A program made the position numbers and the translations under genes. From assembly GCA_020628935.1 (NCBI GenBank), contig JAHDEG010000012.1, positions 1 to 64,000 of the forward strand: a stretch of DNA of 64,000 nt, written 5' to 3'. How positions within the stretch are numbered: the first letter of the stretch is position 1; every line of letters starts with the position of its first letter. Shown one piece after another: positions 10,788 to 20,817 of this stretch. This DNA comes from Flavobacteriales bacterium (GTDB lineage Bacteria > Bacteroidota > Bacteroidia > Flavobacteriales_G > JALEGO01). The notes beneath the pieces are model-generated. The model saw only the letters and a list, made by a program, of their open reading frames with translations. It was not told the origin of the DNA and did no database searches.

Positions 10788-10822
10788 AAACCCCACAATC
10801 ATCGTTGATGATTGTGGGGTTT
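10788..10822 (+). terminator. Intrinsic terminator of gdhA
   Basis: Perfect 16-bp stem, 10788-10803 pairing with 10807-10822, around a GTT loop, with a GC-rich CCCCAC core. It is followed by a T-containing tail (TTTTGATTT). It lies 22 bp after the gdhA stop. Confidence 0.9.
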
Positions 10823-10906
10823 TGATTTATATACATATAGTTAAATCGCTTTTAATTTAGCACTGTTAGAATAATTTATCTTAAAATGATTTATCTTGCT
10901 CACAAA

Positions 10907-12619
10907 ATGCGGCTTAAGTACATTTTAAATATCGCTTTTACAATTTCACTACTATTAACCACTATTCAAAACGAGTTAGTTGGCCAGGTAACAAGTGTTA
11001 GTAAAATAAGGTTACCTAACACTTACTCTTTCAATTCAGGGATAATGGTTTCGCCAGATGGTAAAACAATTATGTTTTCATACAGTAATAACGAGCAATC
11101 AGATATAGCAGTATTTGAAAAAAATGAACTAGACCAGTGGAAAGAAAAGCCTGTTTCTAAAAAAATAAACAGCCGTTTTAATGAAAAAATATATTACTTA
11201 TCTAATGACGGAAATGAAATTATATTTAGTAGGGATAGCGTACAAATAAAGTACTTTATCACTAAGCGGATTGGTAATTTTTGGACTATGCCAAAAGACA
11301 CAGCTATTTTTAGCTTTAAGGGTTTTAGCATTCATTCATTTACTATATCAAACGATAAGAAAAAAATTATTGTTTCAGCACAGGCACCTAATCAGGTGAA
11401 CTATAATCTATATGTTGGATACAGAGGTAAAAATGAGAGTTGGTCTAAACTTACAAAGTTAGGAACTGAAATTAACTCATCTAAAGATGAGTTATTCCCT
11501 AGTTTACATCCTAACGGAAAAACACTTCATTACTCCAGTAACAGAAATGGCAATAACGACATATATAAATCACAAAAAAAAGACGGTGCTTGGAGAGAAG
11601 CTACTCTTTTAGATGAAAAAATTAACACCACAAGTAGTGAATCATCAATCGCAGTTTTAGCAAGCGGGAAAGCTGGGTATTTTACTAGAAATAATAACAC
11701 AGAAACTGAAATATATGAAGCACTTTTTCCTGAAGAAAATATTCCCATAACATTAATAAAGGGTAAAGTTATAAGTGTGGATGGATATATACCAGAAGAC
11801 ATAAAGATTATGGTGTATGATTCTGAGACGCAAGAAAATTTAAAGTATATATACAGTCCACAAGCAAAAACAGGTAATTACCTTATGATTTTTCCTCCTG
11901 GTAAAATGTATACTATGATTGTTGAAGCTGAAGGATACGAGCCTTACTCCTTACCAGTAGGTATTCCTGATCAAAGTTATTATTACCAGTTACAACAAAC
12001 TATTATTTTAAATAAAAAACAAGAAATTGATAATAAATCAGGAATTGTTATTCAAAATAATTTTGACCAAGATGTATTTACAAATGATAATAAAGAAAAA
12101 AACCTACTTAATTTAATTGAAAAAATTATTAATGACGAAGATACAACTGCTCTAGCCAATCTTGACACCTATATAAGAGCCAAGTCACAAAAAAATAAAA
12201 CCTATGCCAACTTGCTTAGTGTAGTAGAGCAGGTTATTGAATTAGGAGATTTTGAAATGCTTAAAAATTTAGAGAGTATCTCCAGCGCTAATAATTTAAA
12301 AAAGGCCGATTTAATTATATACTTTGCATCAAACAGCTCGTTACTTACTAGTCAAGATAAAAACAAATTGAAGAATTTATGCCAGCAAGTATCACAAGCT
12401 AACCAAGTTGTTATTAGCGGGCATAGTGATGTACAAGGAAGCAATTTATCTAAATATTTAATCTCAAGTATAAGAGCAAACACCGTAGCAGATTATTTTA
12501 GTGAAGAATGTAAGTTAGACAAATCCAAAATAAAAATAGTTAGTTTAGGAGATGCCCAACTGCTAAGCAAATACAATCCTAACAAAAACAGAAGAGTAGA
12601 AATTGAGATTAGCAAATGA
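10907..12619 (+). CDS. Exported PD40 propeller / carboxypeptidase-regulatory-like / OmpA-domain envelope protein
   Basis: Envelope protein of 570 aa from ATG 10907; an ATG at 10886 would add seven residues before the signal peptide. After a signal peptide (MRLKYILNIAFTISLLL) come WD40-like PD40 propeller blades (VSPDGKTIMFS, HPNGKTLHYSSNRNGNNDIY), a carboxypeptidase-regulatory-like beta domain (about residues 285-385), then an OmpA_C peptidoglycan-binding domain over the last about 100 residues with GHSDVQGS, SIRANTVADYF and NRRVEIEIS. This order resembles PorE-like proteins without the TPR part. It overlaps the next gene, a YfiR homologue, by ATGA, so the two are translationally coupled. The pairing recalls the OmpA-domain YfiB with YfiR. 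Role: periplasmic/outer-membrane anchor to peptidoglycan, inferred. Confidence 0.85.
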   Translation: MRLKYILNIAFTISLLLTTIQNELVGQVTSVSKIRLPNTYSFNSGIMVSPDGKTIMFSYSNNEQSDIAVFEKNELDQWKEKPVSKKINSRFNEKIYYLSNDGNEIIFSRDSVQIKYFITKRIGNFWTMPKDTAIFSFKGFSIHSFTISNDKKKIIVSAQAPNQVNYNLYVGYRGKNESWSKLTKLGTEINSSKDELFPSLHPNGKTLHYSSNRNGNNDIYKSQKKDGAWREATLLDEKINTTSSESSIAVLASGKAGYFTRNNNTETEIYEALFPEENIPITLIKGKVISVDGYIPEDIKIMVYDSETQENLKYIYSPQAKTGNYLMIFPPGKMYTMIVEAEGYEPYSLPVGIPDQSYYYQLQQTIILNKKQEIDNKSGIVIQNNFDQDVFTNDNKEKNLLNLIEKIINDEDTTALANLDTYIRAKSQKNKTYANLLSVVEQVIELGDFEMLKNLESISSANNLKKADLIIYFASNSSLLTSQDKNKLKNLCQQVSQANQVVISGHSDVQGSNLSKYLISSIRANTVADYFSEECKLDKSKIKIVSLGDAQLLSKYNPNKNRRVEIEISK

Positions 12620-13152
12620 AACGGTTTATAAAACATATCGCAATTTTAGTTTTTGTGTTAAGTTTCAAGCACTCATGGACTCAGCAATACACGAGTAAAG
12701 AAATTAAAGCCGCATTTCTATGCAACTTTGCTAAATTTACTCAATGGCCAGATTCTAAATTTGAGAACATCACATCACCAATTGTAATTGGTTTGGTAGG
12801 TGAACACACCTTTGGTGATGCTATATACAACATAGCCAAAGAAGCTAAGGTAGGAAACAGAACAGTTGTTGTAAAATCCTTCAATAACATTAAAGAAGCA
12901 ACAGATGCTCATATAGTTTATTTAGGAAAAGCTGATAAAACTACCATTAGTGATTCAGATATTAACTATATACACACTCATAACTTACTAATGGTTGCCG
13001 AAAACCCTTCAGCATGTGAAAAAGGGGGGATGATGATTTGTTTCTCAAATAGTGAATCAACTTACGGTTTTAACATAAATATTAATTCATCAAAAAAAGC
13101 TAACCTAACTATAAGTGCTAAATTACTTAAGCTTGCAAAAATTGTTAACTAA
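12616..13152 (+). CDS. YfiR-family (DUF4154) periplasmic protein
   Basis: Exported protein of 178 aa with a signal peptide (residues 1 to about 22, ending near SWTQ). The family signature IKAAFLCNFAKFTQWP is near the N-terminus, GLVGEHTFGDA follows, and the end FNININSSKKANLTISAKLL is highly typical. Two cysteines lie eight residues apart in SACEKGGMMIC, close to where YfiR has a disulphide. In Pseudomonas, YfiR is the periplasmic repressor of the diguanylate cyclase YfiN and is held by the OmpA-domain protein YfiB. Here the gene overlaps an OmpA-domain gene by ATGA, and no GGDEF gene is present in the window. The nearest plausible partner is the CHASE8-type kinase at 6922-9183. Confidence 0.9.
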   Translation: MKRFIKHIAILVFVLSFKHSWTQQYTSKEIKAAFLCNFAKFTQWPDSKFENITSPIVIGLVGEHTFGDAIYNIAKEAKVGNRTVVVKSFNNIKEATDAHIVYLGKADKTTISDSDINYIHTHNLLMVAENPSACEKGGMMICFSNSESTYGFNININSSKKANLTISAKLLKLAKIVN

Positions 13153-13209
13153 ATTTATCACTTATTTACAGCATAAGATTTTATATTAGTATTATACCTC
13201 TACATTAAT

Positions 13210-15597
13210 ATGACTGCAAAAAAGTATATCTCATTTATTTGGATGGGCGCATTGACCTTGTTAATTTTCGCTATCCTTTTTATGGTATCTGTACGATATG
13301 GCCTTTTTGGCGAACTACCTGATTACAAAGAGCTCGAAAACCCTAAAACTAACTTAGCAACTCAAGTACTTTCTAACGATGGTGTTTTATTAGGCACATA
13401 CTTTAAAGAAAACAGAACGAACATAGATTATGAAGATATTTCGCCCCTTGTTGTTGAAGCTCTTATTGCAACTGAAGATGAACGCTTTTACAACCACCCA
13501 GGTATTGATTTAAGAGGATTAGTAAGGGCTGTTGCTTACATGGGTTCTAAAGGAGGAGCAAGTACCATTACGCAACAACTCGCTAAACTATTATTTACTA
13601 AAAGGAGGTCTAAAAACGTTGTTTCGGCTATCGCTCAGAAACTAAAAGAATGGATTATTGCCGTACAATTAGAGAAACACTACACTAAACAAGAGATCAT
13701 TAGCATGTATTTAAATAAGTTTGATTGGGTTAACCAGGCTGTTGGTATTAAATCTGCTGCTAATATCTATTTTTCTAAAGATCCTGCCGACTTAAACTTA
13801 ACCGAATCGGCCATGTTGGTGGGAATGCTTAAAAACCCTGCCCTGTTTAATCCTATAAAAGAAAAAAGAGCTGATACCACATTACACAGAAGAAATGTTG
13901 TTTTTGCACAAATGCTTAAAAATGAGAAGATAACAAAAGCTCAATTTGACTCCTTAAAAAGGACCGATTTAGGTTTAAATTATAAATCTGTAGATCACAA
14001 AGAAGGGTCAGCAACCTATTTCAGAGAAGTTTTAAGGGGAGAATTAAAAAACATTTTTAAAGCAAAAAATGATAATGGTGAGTTAATATATGCAAAAGCA
14101 AATGGTGAGCCTTATAACATATATAAAGACGGTATTAAAATATATACTACTATAGACTCAAGAATGCAAAAATATGCTGAAAATGCAGTAGAGAAACATT
14201 TGAGATACGAGTTGCAACCAGACTTTGAAAAAGATTTAAAGAAGAAGAAAAATTACCCGTTTGATTGGCGACTCTCCAAAAAACAAATAAAAAATATTTT
14301 AGACGCTGCCATACATAAAACAACTAGGTGGAGAACCGGGGTTGGAAAAGAATGTATTAATTGCGGTAGAGGGTATAAATATGTAAAAGAGACTAAAATA
14401 GAGGGCAAAGCAATGTTTAAATGCTCAGCAGATGATTGCCAAGAAATATGGGAAAAGCCTACTGAAACTGAGCTTCTTAAAACATTTGAAAAACCCGTTA
14501 AAATGACGGTTTTTAGTTGGGAAGGAGATAAAGATACTGTAATGTCTCCGCTAGATTCTATTAAGTACTATAAAAGTTTTTTACAAACGGGCTTTATGGC
14601 AATGGATCCGCACAGTGGGCATATTAAAGCTTGGGTTGGAGGCATAAACTACAAGCGTTTTAGTTACGACCACGTAAAGCAGGGTAAAAGACAAGTAGGT
14701 TCCACTTTTAAGCCTTTTGTATATTCATTAGCGATGCAAAATGGGTATCATCCTTGTGACAAATTCTCTAATGTAAAAACGTGCTTTGATATGCCCGTTG
14801 GGCAACCAGACTGGTGCCCACCAAATGCAGATAATAAATATGGTAATGAGGTGAGCTTAAAGTATGCTTTGGCTAACTCCATGAACACTATTACAGCAAA
14901 GCTAATGAAGCAATTTTCACCACAAGTTGTCGTTAATTACGCTAAAAAAATGGGCATAAGTAGTCACCTAGAACCAGTGCCCTCGCTCTGTTTGGGGGTT
15001 GCTGATATCTCCGTATTTGAAATGGTTGGTGCAAATTCAACGTTCGCCAATAAAGGCCTATGGACTGAGCCAATATTTATTGAAAAAATTACCGACAAAA
15101 ACGGAAATACTATTTATGAAAAATTCCCAGAAAAAGTACAAGCTATGAGCGAAGAAACTGCCTATACTACTCTTCAGCTAATGAAAGGAGTAACGCAAAT
15201 GGGCTCTGGCATTAGACTTAGAATTGATTTACCAAAAAGAGAATATGATGGTTTTAAGTATCCTGTTGCGGGTAAAACAGGTACAACTAACAATCATTCT
15301 GATGGTTGGTTTATGGGAATAACTAGAGACTTAGTTGCTGGTTGTTGGGTTGGTGCTGATGACAGATCGGTTCATTTTGCGAGCATAAGATATGGCCAAG
15401 GAGCAAATATGGCTTTACCTATTTGGGGGTATTTTATGAAAAGTGTTTATGCCGACCCAAGTATTAAAATATCAAAAAAAGATTTTGAAAGACCAAGCGG
15501 TTATAAGAGCGATTCATTTGACTGTGATGAACATGATTCTGGCTCTCAAGAAACAATAAATGATGTAGACGAATTCGGAAACGAAGACGAATTTTAA
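13210..15597 (+). CDS. mrcA: Penicillin-binding protein 1A (bifunctional peptidoglycan synthase)
   Basis: Class A PBP of 795 aa, anchored by one TM segment (about 8-28). The glycosyltransferase domain (GT51) carries [14 protein letters not shown] with catalytic Glu89 and [11 protein letters not shown]. The transpeptidase has S498-T-F-K501, S557-M-N559 and K689-T-G691, all catalytic motifs intact. Between the domains is an insertion with C382xxC385 and C405x4C410, spaced like a zinc ribbon. Additional cysteines occur in the transpeptidase at 516, 525, 536 and 604. The C-terminus is acidic. It is likely the main elongation or repair synthase. It sits 57 bp after the yfiR-like gene and 10 bp before the CoA-transferase gene. 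Confidence 0.95.
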   Translation: MTAKKYISFIWMGALTLLIFAILFMVSVRYGLFGELPDYKELENPKTNLATQVLSNDGVLLGTYFKENRTNIDYEDISPLVVEALIATEDERFYNHPGIDLRGLVRAVAYMGSKGGASTITQQLAKLLFTKRRSKNVVSAIAQKLKEWIIAVQLEKHYTKQEIISMYLNKFDWVNQAVGIKSAANIYFSKDPADLNLTESAMLVGMLKNPALFNPIKEKRADTTLHRRNVVFAQMLKNEKITKAQFDSLKRTDLGLNYKSVDHKEGSATYFREVLRGELKNIFKAKNDNGELIYAKANGEPYNIYKDGIKIYTTIDSRMQKYAENAVEKHLRYELQPDFEKDLKKKKNYPFDWRLSKKQIKNILDAAIHKTTRWRTGVGKECINCGRGYKYVKETKIEGKAMFKCSADDCQEIWEKPTETELLKTFEKPVKMTVFSWEGDKDTVMSPLDSIKYYKSFLQTGFMAMDPHSGHIKAWVGGINYKRFSYDHVKQGKRQVGSTFKPFVYSLAMQNGYHPCDKFSNVKTCFDMPVGQPDWCPPNADNKYGNEVSLKYALANSMNTITAKLMKQFSPQVVVNYAKKMGISSHLEPVPSLCLGVADISVFEMVGANSTFANKGLWTEPIFIEKITDKNGNTIYEKFPEKVQAMSEETAYTTLQLMKGVTQMGSGIRLRIDLPKREYDGFKYPVAGKTGTTNNHSDGWFMGITRDLVAGCWVGADDRSVHFASIRYGQGANMALPIWGYFMKSVYADPSIKISKKDFERPSGYKSDSFDCDEHDSGSQETINDVDEFGNEDEF

Positions 15598-15607
15598 ATT
15601 ATTAAAT

Positions 15608-16303
15608 ATGAATAAAGTTGTAAGCAATGCTCAAGAGGCATTAGTAGGTATAAAAAGTGACATGACTATTATGTTGGGGGGATTTGGCCTTTGTGGAATA
15701 CCCGAAAATAGCATTTCTGAGTTAGTAAGGCTTGGTGTTACAAATTTAACTTGCATATCAAATAATGCAGGAGTAGATGACTTTGGTTTGGGTTTATTGC
15801 TACAAAAAAAACAAATTAAAAAAATGATTTCTTCTTACGTAGGAGAAAATGCCGAGTTTGAGCGCCAAATGCTGAGCAAAGAGCTTGATGTTGAGCTTGT
15901 ACCACAAGGTACACTAGCAGAGAGATGTAGAGCAGCAGGAGCAGGTATACCAGCCTTTTATACCCCAGCAGGTTTTGGTACTGAGGTAGCAGAAGGAAAA
16001 GAGACTAGAGAGTTTAACGGTAAAATGTATATTATGGAAAAAGCATTTGATGCCGATTTTGCCATTGTAAAAGCATGGAAAGGTGATAAGTTCGGAAACT
16101 TAATTTTTAAAGGTACTGCCCGAAATTTTAACCCACTAATGGCTACTGCTGGTAAAATAACGGTTGCAGAAGTTGAAGAACTCGTTGAACCTGGTGAATT
16201 AAATCCTAACGAAATACATACCCCAGGTATTTTTGTACAAAAGATATTTAAAGGTGTTAATTACGAAAAACGTATTGAGCAAAGAACTGTAACAACTAAT
16301 TAA
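15608..16303 (+). CDS. scoA: Succinyl-CoA:3-ketoacid CoA-transferase, A subunit
   Basis: Alpha subunit of a family I CoA transferase, 231 aa, needed to activate acetoacetate with succinyl-CoA. Visible features are the [10 protein letters not shown] glycine-rich CoA-binding loop near the start, [24 protein letters not shown] and [20 protein letters not shown]. The catalytic glutamate resides in the B subunit, which is not found in the window: the following gene is an unrelated exported protein. The A subunit alone is not expected to be active, so scoB must lie elsewhere. Confidence 0.93.
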   Translation: MNKVVSNAQEALVGIKSDMTIMLGGFGLCGIPENSISELVRLGVTNLTCISNNAGVDDFGLGLLLQKKQIKKMISSYVGENAEFERQMLSKELDVELVPQGTLAERCRAAGAGIPAFYTPAGFGTEVAEGKETREFNGKMYIMEKAFDADFAIVKAWKGDKFGNLIFKGTARNFNPLMATAGKITVAEVEELVEPGELNPNEIHTPGIFVQKIFKGVNYEKRIEQRTVTTN

Positions 16304-16308
16304 CTTAT

Positions 16309-17145
16309 ATGAATCTATTTAAACTACTTTTTCTCTTCTTCCTAGTAACTTTTGGCACATCTCTAATTAGTCAAAATTCAACGCTCGATTTAAAAGAGAC
16401 CTCTGATGGCCCTGAAATGGTTTTACCAGATTATGAAGAAAAAGCATTTATTGTTCCGTTTACCGAGAAGTTATACCACTCTGAAATTGATAGAAAACTG
16501 GTAGAAGTAAATAAAATAGATATTATTGAATTAAGGGATGAAATTAAAAAAGGACTGTGTTTTGAGCTTTTTTTGGCCTTAAAAGCCGAAAACGAAAAAA
16601 TTACACCTTACAACCCATTTGTATTTTATAGAGATAGTACTGATGCCTATTTAAGCCCTATTTACAGCAATGTAAAGTATATTTGGGATGATGTAGTGGA
16701 GGAAATTGATACAAACCAAACAACTTCCGACAAAATAAAAGACCGGTTTAAAAAATATACAGGTCAAAAAAAGGAATCTCAACAACCACAATACCAAACA
16801 AACCATGTGCAAAATGGACAAATTAGTGCTCAAACGCAATATGGTAAAAAATTCATGAATGTACTTGTTGAAGATAAAGAGACTGTAAGCAGTTTTGGCC
16901 ATAATGCTAACGCTAGTAGTTGGTTATTTATAAACCAATTAGATCTCTTCTACATTCCTGGTTTTGATGGTATTGGCAACCAACGTTACGGAATGAGAAT
17001 TCACTACAGCTACCTGAATTCTAAATTAGAGGCCATAAAATCTGGCACTATTGAAGAAGTAATAAATGCCAATCAGTTAGAGCTTAAAAACTTAAAAACA
17101 GAAGCCTTTAGAAGTGCGAGCTCTAAGCTCGCACAAAAGCTCTAA
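16309..17145 (+). CDS. Exported protein of unknown function
   Basis: Protein of 278 aa with an N-terminal signal peptide (MNLFKLLFLFFLVTFGTSLIS). The body is mixed alpha/beta with VNKIDIIELRDEIKKGLC and ENEKITPYNPFVFYRD, faintly like the GldN family of gliding/T9SS proteins, though the match is too weak to name it. A Gln/Asn-rich segment (about 148-185) is followed by a folded C-terminal part. It begins five bases after scoA and is probably cotranscribed. The last codons hold a perfect hairpin (17114-17134). It converges on enolase. Confidence 0.75.
   Translation: MNLFKLLFLFFLVTFGTSLISQNSTLDLKETSDGPEMVLPDYEEKAFIVPFTEKLYHSEIDRKLVEVNKIDIIELRDEIKKGLCFELFLALKAENEKITPYNPFVFYRDSTDAYLSPIYSNVKYIWDDVVEEIDTNQTTSDKIKDRFKKYTGQKKESQQPQYQTNHVQNGQISAQTQYGKKFMNVLVEDKETVSSFGHNANASSWLFINQLDLFYIPGFDGIGNQRYGMRIHYSYLNSKLEAIKSGTIEEVINANQLELKNLKTEAFRSASSKLAQKL
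17114..17134. terminator. Hairpin at the 3' end of the exported-protein gene
   Basis: GTGCGAGCT (17114-17122) and AGCTCGCAC (17126-17134) form a perfect 9-bp stem with a three-base loop. The hairpin lies inside the last codons, before the stop at 17145, and 26 bp from the end of the convergent enolase gene. There is no good T-tract on either strand, so action as a terminator or 3' end stabiliser is inferred. Confidence 0.4.
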
Positions 17146-17160
17146 TTTATCCAACTATTG

Positions 17161-18471
<1,311 letters not shown>

Positions 18472-18482
18472 TTATCACTTTT

Positions 18483-18496
18483 TCGCTAATTAGCGA
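18483..18496. repeat. Perfect 14-bp palindrome in the enolase leader
   Basis: TCGCTAATTAGCGA is fully symmetrical and lies 30 bp upstream of the eno start codon, downstream of its putative -7 element. It could be an operator or a small RNA hairpin. No regulator is known for it here. Confidence 0.4.
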
Positions 18497-18537
18497 TTAA
18501 AAGTTTAGGTATGACAAACGTGTTTTCGTGATCCCAG

Positions 18538-18545
18538 CAAAGATA
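18538..18545 (-). promoter_or_regulatory. TAnnTTTG -7 element of enolase
   Basis: Read on the minus strand, TATCTTTG matches the consensus exactly, giving a start near 18531 and a leader of about 77 nt to the ATG at 18453. There is no good -33 TTG. Confidence 0.45.
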
Positions 18546-18607
18546 AAGGTATTTTTACTAATGAATATTAACTTACCCAGAGATCTAAAAAAGAAACATT
18601 TGCTGGC

Positions 18608-19297
18608 TTAAAAAATCTTTTTGCTTGGGCCCGGCACAAACTGTTTTAAATAGAACGGCTCAAAGTATGCAACGCTTTCAAACTGCTTATTTTTGTAACG
18701 ATTAGCCACTAACTCATTCATATACAAGGCATCAAGTTTTATTTCATCTAAATATTTAATATTTTTATCCTTCCAAAAAAGTTTTGTTTTTTCACAGGCA
18801 TTACCAACCACAATAATTTCGTTTGAATTACCAGCCAACAACATTTTGTGTGATTCTGATGTTAAAATATGGTTAGTTGGCGTTAAAAGTGGGTTCAATT
18901 GCACATCAAATGCTCCTAGGTAAACTTCATCTCTGCGGGCATCTATTAAAGATATTATTTTTTGGGAGGATTTTTTCTCTAATGTGTTTATGGCTTGATA
19001 AGCTAAAATTTGTAGGGAGGAAATTGCTATAAACGGAATGTTAGCTGAGTAACAAATGCCTTTTGTGAATGCTGTTCCAATTCGTAACCCAGTGTAAGAA
19101 CCAGGGCCAGAGCACAAACCAACAGCAGACAAATTTTGAATTTTTATATTTGATTTATTTAAAACATCTTCAACTAAACCAGCTAATTTTTCGGAATGTG
19201 AATAGCCCTCAGATTGCTTGTGTGCAATGTTTTCTCCGTTAACAAAAAGTGCGACTGAGCACTTTTTGTCAGAAGTATCAATATTTAAAAAAATCAT
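18608..19297 (-). CDS. tsaB: tRNA threonylcarbamoyladenosine biosynthesis protein TsaB
   Basis: Protein of 229 aa, the partner of TsaD in making t6A37 in ANN-decoding tRNAs. It has the ASKHA fold: ILNIDTSDKKCSVAL-like start (here FLNIDTSDKKCSVAL), SYSHSEKL-type stretch (GYSHSEKLAGLV), GLCSGPGSYTGLRIG (the hallmark) and SLIDARRDEVYLG. It lacks the metal-binding His pair of TsaD, as expected. Its start overlaps the rnhA stop by ATGA, indicating translational coupling. Confidence 0.93.
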   Translation of the reverse strand: MIFLNIDTSDKKCSVALFVNGENIAHKQSEGYSHSEKLAGLVEDVLNKSNIKIQNLSAVGLCSGPGSYTGLRIGTAFTKGICYSANIPFIAISSLQILAYQAINTLEKKSSQKIISLIDARRDEVYLGAFDVQLNPLLTPTNHILTSESHKMLLAGNSNEIIVVGNACEKTKLFWKDKNIKYLDEIKLDALYMNELVANRYKNKQFESVAYFEPFYLKQFVPGPSKKIF

Positions 19298-19758
19298 AGT
19301 CCATTTTCTTTTTCGTAAAACGAATCTACCTCTAGCTTTGAACGCTTTGAAGCAGCAACAGCTAGTTCATCACAACGTTCATTAAGTTCGTTTCCGTTAT
19401 GACCTTTAACCCATTTAAAATTCACTTTGTGCCTTTCGTATTCGACTAAAAGTTTTTTCCATAAATCTGGGTTTTTTTTATCCTTAAATCCTTTTTTTAC
19501 CCAATTAAACACCCATCCTTTTGTAACAGAATCAACAACATATTTGGAATCGGAGTAAACCGTTACATCACAGGGTTTTGTTAATGCCTTAAGTGCATCA
19601 ATTACGCTTAGTAATTCCATTCTATTATTTGTAGTATGCCTAAACCCTCTTGCAAGCTCCTTTTTATGCTTTCCATATAACAATACAGCACCATAACCAC
19701 CCGGGCCTGGGTTGCCCGAAGCTGCTCCATCGGTATATATTATTACTTGATTGCTCAT
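19294..19758 (-). CDS. rnhA: Ribonuclease HI
   Basis: Degrades the RNA strand of RNA-DNA hybrids. At 154 aa it is the standard length. The four acidic catalytic residues are present: D10 in YTDGAASGNPG, E48 in NRMELL, D70 in YSDSKY and D130 in NERCDELA; the histidine of the KGHNGNE loop is also intact. The basic handle region is present (WVKKGFKDKKNPDLW). First gene of the rnhA-tsaB pair. Confidence 0.96.
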   Translation of the reverse strand: MSNQVIIYTDGAASGNPGPGGYGAVLLYGKHKKELARGFRHTTNNRMELLSVIDALKALTKPCDVTVYSDSKYVVDSVTKGWVFNWVKKGFKDKKNPDLWKKLLVEYERHKVNFKWVKGHNGNELNERCDELAVAASKRSKLEVDSFYEKENGL

Positions 19759-19778
19759 TAATTAAATAATTTAATTAA
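19758..19778. repeat. 21-bp AT-only palindrome at the rnhA start
   Basis: TTAATTAAAT (19758-19767) and ATTTAATTAA (19769-19778) are perfect inverted arms around one base, starting on the first base of the rnhA ATG. All bases are A or T, so chance is not excluded in this AT-rich genome. Confidence 0.3.
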
Positions 19779-19846
19779 ATATTATGCAAAGTAAGTATAA
19801 ATTTAAATGTAAGATATGTTTATTTTTAAGTTGTTAGCTTACACGA

Positions 19847-20203
19847 ATGAATAGCCAAAAATTAGGTAGAGAAGGAGAAATAAAAGCGAAAGAATTTTTG
19901 ATTAAAAAAGGCTACAAAATAATTAATCAGAACTGGCATTGTAAATATGGGGAACTCGATATTATTGCTCAATTAAATGACACATTCATTTTTGTGGAAG
20001 TTAAAACAAGAAGTACTATGATATTTGGATATCCTGAAACTTCTGTGAGCAAAGCTAAACAGAAAAAACTATGGAAAACTGCGAATGAATATATTCAATT
20101 AAATGTTAGTGAATCTATACAGTTTCGTTTTGATATTATTTCTCTAATAAAAACTAAGGCAGATTATGAAATTGAGCACTTTGAAGATGTATTTTGGATG
20201 TAG
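19847..20203 (+). CDS. YraN / UPF0102 family nuclease-fold protein
   Basis: Small protein of 118 aa of the UPF0102 family. It shows the restriction-endonuclease-like core: GREGEIKAKEFLIKKGYKI at the start, then YGELDIIAQ and FVEVKTRS, matching a E...D...ExK nuclease pattern. Its cellular role is not established. It stands alone between divergent rnhA and the convergent ribosomal operon, and reads towards the shared terminator at 20247-20266. Confidence 0.9.
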   Translation: MNSQKLGREGEIKAKEFLIKKGYKIINQNWHCKYGELDIIAQLNDTFIFVEVKTRSTMIFGYPETSVSKAKQKKLWKTANEYIQLNVSESIQFRFDIISLIKTKADYEIEHFEDVFWM

Positions 20204-20246
20204 AATAAAACGGATTTAAGAAATATTTAAAATTTGAGGCAAAAAA

Positions 20247-20266
20247 AAAGCCCCAGTTGGGGCTTT
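20247..20266. terminator. Terminator at the end of the ribosomal superoperon
   Basis: AAAGCCCC (20247-20254) and GGGGCTTT (20259-20266) pair with an AGTT loop. On the minus strand the stem is followed by a run of nine T's, an ideal intrinsic terminator for rplQ; on the plus strand it may also stop yraN transcription, with a weak tail. Confidence 0.9.
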
Positions 20267-20293
20267 GAATACATATCATTAAGTACTATGAAA

Positions 20294-20797
20294 TTACTTA
20301 TCTTCAGTTGAAGTTGAGTCTTCTTTTTTAGCTGGAGTTGAAGTATCCTTGGTAGCTTCAGTAGTTTTCTTAGAACCACCTCTTCTACTTCTTCTTGTTT
20401 TAGTTGCTTCTTTCTTATTTCCTTTTACAGAATAAAGTTCGTTAAAATCAACTAGTTCAATTAAACACATTTCGGCAGCATCACCTTGTCTAAAACCAGT
20501 CTTTATTATTCTAGTATAACCACCTGGTCTATTAGCAATTTTAGGAGCTACATCTCTAAATAACTCACTTACAGCGTACTTATCTTGTAAATAACTAAAA
20601 ACAGTTCTTCTAGAATGTGTTGTATCCTCTTTTGATTTAGTAATCAAAGGCTCTACATACCTTTTCAAAGCTTTTGCTTTTGCTAGAGTTGTATTAATTC
20701 TCTTATGTAAAATAAGTGAATTTGCCATGTTCTTTAGCAAGGCCTTTCTGTGAGCACTTTTTCTACTTAAGGCGTTTACTTTATTATTATGTCTCAT
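20294..20797 (-). CDS. rplQ: Ribosomal protein L17
   Basis: Large-subunit protein of 167 aa. [20 protein letters not shown] is the universal N-terminus, and RPGGYTRI and [12 protein letters not shown] complete the core (about 1-120). The last about 45 residues are a Lys/Thr/Ser/Glu-rich tail rather than a folded extension, a feature often seen in this phylum. Last gene of the superoperon, 20 bp after rpoA. Confidence 0.97.
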   Translation of the reverse strand: MRHNNKVNALSRKSAHRKALLKNMANSLILHKRINTTLAKAKALKRYVEPLITKSKEDTTHSRRTVFSYLQDKYAVSELFRDVAPKIANRPGGYTRIIKTGFRQGDAAEMCLIELVDFNELYSVKGNKKEATKTRRSRRGGSKKTTEATKDTSTPAKKEDSTSTEDK

Positions 20798-20817
20798 TTC
20801 TTATAAAATTCTTTTGA

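Noticed and set aside
20204-20293. Possible missing gene between yraN and rplQ, where carA often follows rplQ in this phylum
   Set aside because: Only 90 bp with a clear terminator; no room for a gene, simply a different gene order.
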